Shown here piece after piece: positions 13,901-26,800 of a DNA stretch of 64,000 nucleotides; the stretch's first letter is position 1, and each line of letters begins with the position of its first letter. A program made the position numbers and the translations under genes. Below the pieces are notes generated by a model. That model did no database searches. It was given only the letters and a program-made list of their open reading frames with translations, and was not told where the DNA came from. The stretch lies in the NCBI GenBank assembly GCA_039707465.1, contig CM077644.1, positions 204,419,962 through 204,483,961 of the forward strand. The letters are read 5' to 3'. Origin of the DNA: Rhabdophis nuchalis (Eukaryota > Chordata > Lepidosauria > Squamata > Natricidae).

Positions 13901-16900
13901 AGCAAAACACCCCCCTCCAAGCTCTTTAGTCCAGCGCTGCCAGCAAAGACGAAATAAAAAAAGAACACTCACTCTTCACCTCGCAGCCGAGCCTCGGGAG
14001 AGCCTTCCGACCCGAACGTTCGGCTCTCTCCACATTCACAAAGCTTTACCGTTCTCCATTGGCGAAGGAAGAGACGAGGCGTCTCCCCCCCGCAGCCAGC
14101 CTTTCCTCATCTAGGTCGAAGACAAGGGTCGCTTCCCCACCGCCGCAGGGAAAAAAACGGCCCCAGCAAGCCAACCCTACGGGAGACCCCCAAGGAGGGG
14201 CGTCTCGCCCCCGTCGGGGGGCAGAAAAAAGGACAAAGCGGCGGACGAGTCCAGGACCCGTCCGTCACCGCTGGAAGGCGGAAGCGGAAGTCAAGAACCT
14301 TTGTTTTTGAAAGAACAAAACATTTTTAATATCTAAATCTCTTCTGCCGACAATCCAAATCAGTACAATCATGCTCTGCAATTGTAAATTAGTTCTTAAG
14401 GCAAATAATACAATGCACATGTTATATACATTTACTGAGATAAGCCAATGTATGTATTTTATTTCTAAAATAAACAATATTATAATATTTTTTTAACATT
14501 TTGTAGAAACTCCTTGTTGCATATTACCTTGACTCTTATTCCTTCTTCTAGAATAATATAGCCCTGTGATGGAGTCAAATCTACTGATGCTTCAGAAGAA
14601 TTTATCTCTCGCACTATGTATTGGACAGTCACTGTTCCAAATATTCCTTGAGGCGGTTCTCTGATAATATTCAGTATTGCAACACTTTCCATTAAATGGA
14701 GTGCTGTCTGTTCCCTTAGGAAAAAATGTTCACTATTGTTGAAGGACAAAACTCCATGACCGTCATCACTGGCCAGAATAGTAATTGTTGCTTTAAACAG
14801 ACAATAAATGAAATGATTACCTTAATATACAATATAGATTCACTGGGTAATGTTTCTATATAACTTAATAAATAACAGTTATCAATATTGGTATCTAAAT
14901 TCAGGTACAGTATATATTTAAGATTTTTCTGAGTATAAATTTGTAAAAGATAACAAAGTTTATGTAGATTATAAATAATCATAATAAATTGAGACAGAAG
15001 TCTCTAATACATACAAAAAAAAATTGTGCTCCAATTTTGTTTTGCAAAGTTTGAAAAACATAGTCCTAAACTAAATTTGTTTGAAAAACATAGTCCTAAA
15101 CCAAAATTCAGTATTTCAAATGTATTTACATCTAACAAGAAAAAAAATTCATAATAAATATAAGTTTAATAAATAAATAAATATTTTTTCTTTGATTTTA
15201 CTCTACTGATCCCATTAATTTTGCTTAAATAATATGAAATCTACCTAATTTTCTCCATTATGAACTACAAATGTTTAAGAATGTTTAAAAGTGGCACAAG
15301 GTTTCATATTGTTCTGTTATAGTATCCTATCAGTACGAAAAAGAACTGAAACCCTTTTAGTAATATAGCCCACCAAAAAATTGCATAACCATTTATGGAC
15401 TTTCTAAATACATAAACAGACACACACACACACACACACACATGTTTGTGTGTGTGTGTATTTGTGTAAAAGGGGAGGATAAATTATTACTTTTTCTTTT
15501 CTTTCAGCACCTAGCCAGTAAAACCTACATGTAAAACATTTTTTTTTAAAAATTGCACAATATAGGCAATTATAAAACAATATGACATACTGTCAGCCAA
15601 TCATTGCTAACTATCAGTAATTTAGGCAATTGTGTAAATTGCTAATGACTATGAAGAATAGCGCACAAGAATCCGCTGTTATTAATAATGTTAGCTTTAA
15701 ATTAGCTTTATTCATTCATTCTCTCATTCATTCAATTTATGGAGCTGGAATGATGTTCTCAAGGGTAGGTGCTGTGGCAGAAAAGGCTCTTCTCTTGGGC
15801 CTCTCAGACAATGTGTTTGAGAGGCCCAAGAGAGGCCCTCCTGATCTATGACAAACAGAAAACAAAATACTAATTTCAAATTAATTAATATTACCTGTTG
15901 TATTTTCTCCCAATTCTAATCCAAGGGATGGATTTGTTAAAATTAGTTGGAATCTCTCATCTCTTTCAGGAATCTCATCATCAAAAATTTGAACATCAAT
16001 ATATTTATATCTTTCTCCATCAGCAAAATAAATAGTCTATTAATGAAACATAGTGTAAATGTCTTTAAATACTGTATATTGAAAAGCAATGCGTACAAAT
16101 GTACAGAAAAATATAAATTCTTTGTGACTTTTACATAGCATCTACAGAAACATTCAAAAAAGTACAAGTCATCTTATAATAGCAATAGCACTTAGACACA
16201 TATACCACTTCACAGTGCTTCACATAGCCCTCTCTAAGCAGTTTACAGAGTCAACATATTGCCCCCAACAATCTGGATCCTCATAATGGTAAAATACATA
16301 CAATAAACATAACTCAGTTACACATCCTAACATCTAACTATTCTTTGGAAGTCTAAAGACCTATGTAAATGTTGTGCATAAACAAAGTGTTATAATGATT
16401 TTGTTTTAATTAAAAAGTGTATTAATGAAGAAATGGAATAAACTTTGAAGCCTTCCACAGCCCTAATATTCAGAGTACAATTGCTTACGCTTTTCACTGA
16501 AACAAAACATTTGATGCTAAGGAAAAATATTTTCTGTGATGGTTTGTTCTTACCCTTGAAGAAAGATTAAAGTCCAGTCCCTGATATGCTTCCAGATTCT
16601 GAGCATACAAGAATAAGGACACATTACCATACAATCCTCGGTCCCGGAATATCACTAATGTTAAATTTACATTCAGTTCACTTATTTCAAACCTGAAGGA
16701 AAAAAGAAGAGTTACCTATTTATTTAAATAAATAAAAGCCTACAGCTACTTAATGAAACTCACACCAGATTGGCATTATCCTGCTGTAGCATCTTCTACC
16801 ATTCTCTCTCTCTCTCTCTCTCTCTCGTGTGTGTGTGTGTGTAGGCTGAATTATGCACAAATTGCATCTTTAAGGGAAATTCTATATAGAATGATTTGTA

Positions 16901-19900
16901 GCTCTCCAAATGTGAGTAATAAAGGGATGAGTTACTTTACTGCTGCTAAATCCTCTAAGAAAGATAGTACAGCCACTATCCCATGAATAGACTAAAGAAT
17001 TTGGGAAATTCTTTAATGGAAAAAAGAGTGTTCTTTCTCTCCTTCTTACATTCCCACCCAGATGACATAAATTTGACTGAAAAAATGCAGACTTTTACAG
17101 CACATTTAAGGGGCCTGGAAAATGACGCAAGACAGAAAATTTCAGACACTAGGACTGGTGGATGGACCCAACTAAATAAAGGCATATTTTTCAAAAGATA
17201 TTCCCATAATGCTTGAAAATGTGGAGCTTGATTATGCCAGAAGCTTGATATATTATACCTATGTGTGTTTGTTTATCTTTGCGCATGTGTGATGGCTTTT
17301 CTTATCCTACTCAGACTCTAAAACACCCAACTCAGTCTTCTATTATTCTTCAGCTAGAAGTGGGTGATTACTTGGCTCTCCAAATTGCATGCCTATTGTC
17401 CAGCAGGTTCTGACCGTTGTGACCATTTTGAAATGCAGTATCTAACAACCTGTTTCTTGAGTTGTAAGGTCAGAATTTGTTAAAACCTTCTACTCTAATT
17501 TATTATCTGATTCATGCTCATAACATACATCCTTTCTCAAATGTTACCATTTGTGTCAGCATTTTCATAAGATTTTTTCCCCTTACTTATCTCCTGAAAG
17601 TCATCATCACCCTTTACCTAATTTGTTGATGGGTACTCTATAGTATTTTCTACATCTTTTTCAACTGGATGCTGCCCAGTATTTTCTCCCACAATCTGTT
17701 TAAAGCTATTCTCCCACATTTTTACTGGAAGGGACCAGCAGTCTGGTTCCATTTTGGTTCAAGTAGCATTTCTCTCTCTTGTACAGATGTGTTCTCAATA
17801 TTTAATATATATAAAACACTCCAATTCATGCCACTATCTTATCTACACTTTGAGATTCTTTAAACTGCCTATAGTACTTAAATGTAAATTAGCTACATAC
17901 CTAATAACGATACCTTGGCTATCCTGGACTACTTAAGAGCCCATATTTGGCTTCCAGAACTAGCTGACTACATTTCCTACTGTCTTTGGTGCCATCATGA
18001 TTCATGTCACAAAAGGTTTCAGTTGAACAAACTAACAATTTTTTAAAAATGAAACATGAACTGAAAATTAAGCTTACTTTGTAGTTTGCCAACTTATTAC
18101 TCCTCTTGCTCCATCATTAGCATCAATAATTATCTGTGCTGTTAAACCATCCATGTCTAAAAATAGCAAGAAAATTATTTTGCACAGTAAAATAATCTAT
18201 AAGTAAACACTTAGATCTACACGGTAAATTATTATTTACAATATCAATGAATGCATAATGTTAACTAACTATAATTCTTCTCAAATGCTCCTGGAAAAAA
18301 GTAAATATTAATGAATAAGATTAATTACTTAATTAATTTTAAGTAGTTAAAATTACTCAGAAGTTAGAAATCCAACCATTCCTAAATGTTCTCTGTGCTA
18401 TCAATAATGAACACATCTTAAACCTATTGGCACATTTTTCTATTTATCTTGTAGTGAATTAACCCAGTCAGTTCTACAGAAATGCAAAATGATGTTCACA
18501 CTGAAAATATTAGAATATATAGCATCAGTAACAGGAAACATGATTTTCAAATTGAAAACATTATAATATATAGCACCAGTAACAGAAAACATTATGTATC
18601 TTGGAAATACTGAACAAAACCAAATTTAATATACCAGCCTAAAGTTGATGAGGAATTATAAGTTGAAGTTTTGGGGCCTGAAGCAAATGTTGGAGTTTTC
18701 TTCCCTTATGTTTCTAAGGCTCTTATATCACACTGATGTTTGCAGAGAACATGAATGAGCTATGTGCGAATGCTGTACATGATGTACATGCCAATTTTAA
18801 AATAAAGTAACCACTGGTTGATTTAATAGATGTCCTACTGTAGAACAACAGAGTAGGATCATGCATCAGCACACTCTTCCTCTACAATAAATAATACTCA
18901 CTATTGTAACTAATAAAAATGGTTTCTTATTATCTGTGATTAATTAAATTTACTTCTGAAATGTCATTGACAAGTCTACTGTTAGCTTTATTTTTTTAGA
19001 AAAGTATATTTTGAAAGCTTGCATAAAGAGAGTAACGAATATTTTTATACGTATTAACATTGGTGCAAAGTATTTTTAAAATGTATAAATTTGATAGAGA
19101 GATATAAAGAAATCATGAAAGAAAGTTGTGAGATTTCTACCAAGTCTGGGAGGAAAGGATGTCAAAGGATATGTGACTAGTTTCACAGATGTTAGATTAA
19201 TAAAAAAGTATTCTTGCATTTCTGGAATATCATCCTGTAAAACAAAAAGACAACACAGGTTCATGTTATTGTCCACTTGAAAATTACTTCTAAATTAGCA
19301 GTAGTTTACTTTGCACTTAAAGTATTTATTATGTCTAACTACCATCCTCATTCCTAATGGAAATACTAGGGCTGAAGAATTTTCATTTTATTCATGTCAA
19401 ATAAAATATTACAAATTTTAAAATAATATAATACGAGCCAGGCTTGTTTCCAACCACAAGATTTACTGCAAGTACTATAATCAGGAAATGAAACAGAAAA
19501 AATATGGAACAATGCATTATTCATTTTAAAGATTATAAAATGTGGCACATGGTAGTGAAACCAGTGTAATGAAACAGATTTATTCCACTTGTATAAATCT
19601 AACTTCTCTTTTTGTGATTAACTGTCCCTTTCGGATTTTTCCATCAACCAATAAAGCAAAGAATTTTCCCATGAACATTAGAAATTATAGCCTAAATCCT
19701 GCATTCATCAAAATTAAACTCTCTCTCTTTTTCCTTTACTGAGCAAAATTACAATTTACCTCTAGAATAGTAATATTTATGGTGGCTGTTGTTACACCTT
19801 CTTTCATAAGAACTGATCCTGATATAGGTATATAATCAACTCCTGGTTCAGCATATGCCCCTTCTGTCTGATTCTTTAAACCAAGAAATTCTGAAATTGT

Positions 19901-20792
19901 TGTGTAGGTTACATTGACAACACCTGGTAAACATAGATTTCAGATATGATTATAATTAAATACACCTATATTTTATAGCGAACAAAAACATCAAGTAATG
20001 ATTTGTATAATATCACATATCTATGAATATCAGAGATGTGAGACATGCAACTAAAGAGATGGTGTAATGCGCTTCTGTCCAGCATTATAGCTACATCTTT
20101 GACTTATATCAAGATGTTTCTTTTATTTGTCCATTATACTTGAATTTTGACAATCATATCATGCTCAGTATCTATGCCCATGGAGCATGGTATTTCATGC
20201 CTACTGGGAGGCTTTTTTAATTATTATTTTCAAAAAATTAAATTAAGTTTTAAAAATTAATTTTCTGTAACAACTGTGTATTTTTTTCAAATGTCTGTAT
20301 TTTTCTAAGTTTGCTGTTTCTCCTGTTTGCAGTTATTATTTATAATATCAGAGGTCTCTTAGAAAATTACAAATGGTGCAAAGATTTAGGTATTTGATAT
20401 CTAGGACTGTCTACCTTCTTCCTTATATGTTAGGGAAGGCCACTGAATGTTCAGAATTCTGCTGGTTAGAACTGCAAAAAGCAGAAAACGCTGTCTTTTT
20501 GCTAAGTTATGTCATTATGATATTCCTTCCATAAAAATCCCTCCTATCTGTATCATTTTAGTAAAAGTTTAGAAAACCCACAATTTATGCTTCTCGCCCC
20601 AGTCTGTATTTTCAAATTGTTTTATTAGGTTTTTAATGGGCTGTAATTTTAATGGTTCTTAAAATTTTAGTACAGGCTAATTTAATTCGTTTTTAATCTT
20701 GTTATGTATTGTATGTTTTTAGATGGTTTTTAATTTTCCTGTACACCGCCCCGAGTCCCTTTGGGGAGAGGGGGCAGTTTATAAATGTAATA

Positions 20793-20873
<81 letters not shown>

Positions 20874-23800
20874 ATTAAAATTTTACCAATTCTCAAACAA
20901 GACTCTCCCAGCTGTTTCCATCATTTCTTTTATCACGTGAAATGAAAACCCATTTACAACATTGCAATTAAGTACTCAGAGAATAGTGTACTTAAGTATA
21001 TTTTATGTGTGTAAATAAAAGAAAGCTTGTTGGATGCTAATATCTACACTCTAGCCACTATTGACACATGGTGCCTAATATACCTGCTCAGAATGAATTT
21101 AGCTCTTAGATTGAAAATATATTCCTTTTTCGAGTTTATTTGGAAGTTGATGCATTTTCTTCTGCTTTTATGACATAATACTGTGAAACATCATGGGTAA
21201 AAAAGTAATAAAAATGAAGCTGGATATAGAAAAATGTTTTAGAGCCTACATTCTTCTATATACAAACCTAAAGATCCAAATTCTCTGTTAATGAAGAGTT
21301 GAATTGTCTTATTTTCCTCTTGGATTAATACAGTTCTAGAGGAAGATGCAAAATTCAGAATGCCATATGGTTCATCACTAGCCTCTACTGTCAAAACTGC
21401 TTCATATCCTTGGTGGTCCAAAATAGCACTGCCAGTCAAATTCACGCCTAAAAATAAATTTAAAAATGATATTAAAAAGCATGGTTCCCCACAGGAAAGT
21501 GCTCTTTAATTTAATAGAAAAAATGTTTGGTGGTATGTGGCAAAAGATATTCCAATATGTTTTTCATAAAACCATGATCTATTAATCTTTCCATTCCATT
21601 GTTCTGCTCTCTTTTTACAATGATCGTGACAGCAAATATAGCCACGTTCCTCCTTCTTCTCACATAAAATAATCACATATTGGGCTAGAGAAAGCTAGTT
21701 GGTTGTATCACATTGTGATAAAATATCATAAAAAGTAATAAAGAAGATTATGTTTACCATGATTATCAGACATCGTATCTTATTTTTGGAATCAAAAGAA
21801 AATTGTCTCTGAACATAATTTCCCACATAGTATATAAAACAATGGTCCTCAAAATCTGGTAGACTACCATAATTTCTGATTTAGAGGACTAATAAAGGAG
21901 AATATTTGTAGCTCAGGGTTGAAATAAAGGGTCCTTGCCGCTCTTTGAGCTTGCTTGTTTTCTTGCAGATGTTTCATTACCCAAACTAGGTAACATCCAG
22001 AGGTTGTATTCAGCAGGTTCTGATCAGTTCTGAAGAACCAGTAACAGAAATTTTGAATTGTTTGGAGAACTGGTAAATACCATCTCTAGCTGGCCCTCGC
22101 CCTCTGCCTCCTGAGTCCCAGTTGACCGGGAAGAAATGGGGATTTTGCAGTAACCTTCTCCTGGAGTGGGGAGGGAATGGAGATTCTACAGTATCCTTCC
22201 CCCAGAATGGGTGGGAATGGAGATTTTACAGTATCCTTCCCCTGCCACGCCCACCAAGACATGCCAGGCCCACCAAGCCACATCCACAAAACTGGCAGTA
22301 ATTTTTTTTAAATCCCACCATTGGTAACATCATCAGTGCTAGTAAGAGGGGCTGAATGATGCTACTTAGTCTGAGTAATGAAACATCTGCAAGAAAACAA
22401 GCAAGCTTGGACAGCAGCAAGGACTCCTCCCCCCCTTAGATAGGACTTTAGTTTGATCTAATATCCCTGTTAGATGAAGCATTAAATCAGGCATGTCCAA
22501 AGTCCGGCCCGGGGGCCATTTGCGGCCCGGGGGTCGGTTTAATACGGCCCTCCAACAGCCCTCCCTGCTCTGTATAAATGTGGCCCTCTCTTCCTCCCTC
22601 TGTCTCTGGGGCTGTGTGGCTGGGAGGGAGGTGGACGGAGGTTACGGACGCCTCCTCCCGCAGCGGGCGAGGGAGCAGGCAGGGTGAGCACCCAAGGCTA
22701 CCGTCATCTTAAGCACCACCAAGGCTGTCGCCTGGCAGGGTCGTCAGGCAGGGAAGCCGGTCGTGCCTCCATCGCTGCACGTTCTGGGGCTGCGAAGCTG
22801 GGAGGGAGGTGAACGCGCGGCCCCAGAACGTCCGCTTGGCGCGTTCACCTCCCTCCCAGCCACGCAGCCCCAGAACGTGCAGCTCCCACCACACAAGGTC
22901 GCCCGGCAGGGGCATCAGGCAGGGAAGACGGACACGCGGCCTCAGAACGTAAGCCGTGGTGCCTGCCGGAGGGAGCCGCGATGGAGACGCGACCGGCTTC
23001 CCTGCCTGACGCCCCTGCCGGGCAACAGCCTCGGTGGTGCTTAAGATGACGGTAGCCTTGGGTGCTCACCCCGCCTGCTCCCTCGCCCGCTGCGAGTGGC
23101 GAGGGAGTGACTGACAGACACAGAGAGAGACAGAAGGGGAGGGAGGGAAAGACAGAGAGACAGACAGAGACAGAGAGAAAGAGAGGGAGGGAGAGAGATG
23201 GAGAGAGACACAGATAGAGAATGAATCGGAATCGGATTGAATCAGAGACAGACGGGGAAAGAGGGAGAGACAGACATACAGAGAGAGGGAGGGAGGGAGA
23301 GAATCAGAGAGAGTGACACACACAGAGACAGGGAGAGACAGAGAGAGGGAGGGAGAGACAGATAGATAGAGACTGATTAAGTGAGTGAGAGACAGACAGA
23401 CAGACACACACACACAGAGTGACAGAGAGAAAGAGAGAAAGAGAAAGAGAGAAAGAAAGAAAGAAAGAGAAAGAGAAAGAAAGAGAGAGAGAAAGAAAGA
23501 GACAGAAAGAGAGACAGAAAGAAAGAGAAAAAGAGAGAGGAAGAAAGAGAGAGAGAGAAAAAGGGAAAGAAAGAAAGAGCGAAAGAGAGAGAGAGAGAAA
23601 GAGAGACAGAAAGAAAGAGAAAGAGAGAGAGAGAGAAAGAGAGAGAGAAAAAAGAGAGAAAGAGAGAGAAATGGAGAGAGAGAGAGAGGAAGAGAGAGAG
23701 AGAAAGAGAGAGAGAGAGTGAGAGAGAAAGGGAGACAGAAAGAAAGAGAAAAAGAGAGAGAGAGAGAAAGAAAGAGAGAAAGAGCGAGAGAAATGGAGAG

Positions 23801-26800
23801 AGAGAGGAAGAAAGAGAGAGAGAGAAAGAAAGACAGAAAGAAAGAGAAAAAGAGAGAGAGAAAGAAAGAGAGAAAGAGCGAGAGAAATGGAGAGAGAGAG
23901 AGGAAGAAAGAGAAAGAGGTAGGTAAGTTTTTTTTAAATTTATGTTCAATACATTGTGAAAACTCAACTGTCAGTTGATCTTAATGTTATGAAATGAAAA
24001 GTATGTCATTTGCAATTAACTTGGCATAAAATAATTTATTTGCATTTAATTGTAATGGTTCAAAGAATGTTCGGAAAAATGTTCGGCCCTCCACCATGTT
24101 CACTTCATCCAATCTGGCCCTCTTTGAAAAAAGTTTGGACACCACTGCATTAAATGGTTCTTTGCATCTGTGAACAGACTAACTCAGACAGACTCTTCAT
24201 GGCATTTCATACTGATGGATTTTATCCACTAATACATTCATCTTCAGATTACAAAATATTAAATAATCTAGTCATCATGTATAACCCAATCTTGATTTTC
24301 TATACATCTACAAGACAGATACCTTGAGTTTTAATATTATGCAGAATTATGTGATATTCTTTCTTTTCTTCAGGGATCTTATCATCCAGCAGGTATAAAT
24401 AAATTGTTGCATTTAATGACCCCTATTTGTTAAACAAAAAAAAAGGACAATTATGTAACAACTATAATAGTACAGGTAGTCCTCGACTTACGTTGGTTCA
24501 GTGATTGTTCAAAGTTACAACAGCAGTGGCCATTTTTCACCCTTACAACCATTGCAGCATCCCTGTAGTCACATGATCAAAATTCATATACTTAGCAGCT
24601 GGTTCATATTTAGGATGGTTGCAGAGTCCCAGGGTCATGTGATGTTCTGACAAGCAAAGTCACTGGGGAAGCCAGATTCATTTAACAACCATGTTACTAA
24701 CTTAACAATTGCAATGAGTGGCTTAACAACGGTGGTCAGAAAGGTCACAAAATGGGGCAAAGCTTACTTTACAAATGTCTCATTTAGCAATATAAATTTT
24801 GGGCTCAGTTGTGGTTGTAAATTGAGGACTACCTGTAAAACATTGAAACTCATTTCTACAAATCGCCTTTGCATCTACTAAGTGGTCCTATTACAAATAA
24901 TACTAGCCTGGACCATTTTCTGAGAGGTACATTGAAAGGTCTTCCTTATTAAGAACATTACATTATTAAAAGCTCTTATGGGCACAAACTTACTGTGACA
25001 TTCACAACTTAGCAGAGTGTGCAGGTTTTAGGATATAACAGATTAATACCCAAATATTATATTTTATTCTAGCAAAAGCTTAGTGGGCTTGTAAAACCCA
25101 CTAAGGTGCAGTGGCATACACTTAGAAATAAGTCCCACTGCATTAGTCTAAACATGGCTGAGCAGATTATGTATAATTTTACATAGCAAATAAGGCAATA
25201 AAGTTGTCTGTCCATCTGTTCTCAAATCAAGTGCAACTATTCACACTTTCTTTTTATTATGGCATCTGAAGCAAATAAATGATAGCTACCTCTAAAAAAT
25301 AGAGTGTGCCAGAAATATTTTCAAAGTTTTGTTCCAGATTATGGCCAACAATTTCCCAGTCAACAGTTACATTGCCAGCTCCTGGTGCAGTCCTTAGCAC
25401 ATGAAATTGTAACAGTTCTCCTAGAAATTAAAAAATACATAATATAAGAAATGAAGGAAAGCCAATATATTATTTGCACCTAAGACAATAGAACATTCTA
25501 AACAATTAGAACCTTCCATTAGTTTGTTTCAAAGATAAATTTTATTCAACTTCGATTTTAGAACAGGCCCTAATTAATTTAATATTATTTTAAAGTATGT
25601 TATTTATTGATGTTCTTATATGTTTTTATTGATGCCTGTTCACCGCCCAGAGTCCCGCAAGGGAGAAGGGCGGTATACAAATTTAAAAAACCGTAAACCA
25701 TATGCCTTTCTGATTAATCATTTCCATTATCTTGATTTTCTGTTAAATGACTGTAATATATGTAAATCAGAAAAAAACTGCAACAAGTCTCATCTGTTTA
25801 TCTCCTTACCTACCTACCTAACATTTATTTAACTGCAATACCTACTGTAAATTGCTGACCTAAATAAAAGAAAAAATATTATCAGCAAATGCAAAGAATG
25901 TTCATAACAATATATTGCTCAAGTATTAAGGTAAACATTTGTTGTATATATTATACAGCTGCAGTATATTTCATCAAGGATAACAAACTCACATCTCATT
26001 CATGTGTTTTGAGGTCTGTCAGAATATGGAGAATTGGTAATAAGCAGAAGTATAAAACTACAATTATTCATATACTGTACATTAGTATATTAATAATACA
26101 ATAATACAATACAATAGCAGAGTTGGAAGGGACCTTGTAGGTCTTCTAGTCCAACCCACTGCGTGGGCAGGAACCTTATACCATTTCAGACAAATGGCTA
26201 TCTAACATCTTCTTAAAGACTTCCAGGGTTGGGGCATTCACAACTGCTGGAGGCAAGCTGTTCCAGAGGTTAATTGTTCTAACTGTCAGGAAATTTCTCC
26301 TTAGTTCTAAGTTGCTTCTCTCCTTGATTAATTTCCACCCATTGCTTCTTGTCCTGCCCCCAGGTGCCTTGGAGAATAGTTTGACTCCCTCTTCTTTGTG
26401 GCACCCTCTGAGATATCGGAACACTGCTATCATGTCTCCCCTGGTCCTTCTCTTCATCAAACTGGACATACCCAGTTCCTGCAACCGTTCTTCATGTTTT
26501 AGCCTCCAGTCCCCTAATCATCTTGGTTGCTCTTCTCTGCACTCTTTCCAGAGTCTCCACGTCTTTTCTACATCGTGGCGACCAAAACTGTATGCAGTAT
26601 TCCAAGTGTGGCCTTACCAAGGCACTATACAGTGGCATTAACACTTCACGCGATCTAGATTCTATCCCTCTGTTTATGCAGCCTAGAACTGTGTTGGCTT
26701 TTTTGGCAGCTGCTGCACACTGCTGGCTCATATTTAAATGGTTGTCCACTAGGATTCCAAGATCCCTCTCACAGTTGCTACTATTGAGCAAGGTACCACC

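Larger units (their letters stand above)
22488..24147. mobile_element. non-autonomous hAT transposon with 8-bp TSD
   Basis: Flanked by exact 8-bp duplications, cattaaat, at 22480-22487 and 24148-24155. Terminal inverted repeats: left caggcatgtccaaagtccgg, right end read in reverse cagtggtgtccaaacttttt. The 8-bp TSD and CAG start are hAT hallmarks. There is no transposase; the inside is a palindromic GC-rich block and a long purine tract. It is moved, if at all, by another hAT's transposase. Confidence 0.85.

Noticed and set aside
23385..23978. Long frames of R/E/K or S/L/F on both strands.
   Set aside because: Low-complexity readings of the (GA)n tract inside the hAT element.
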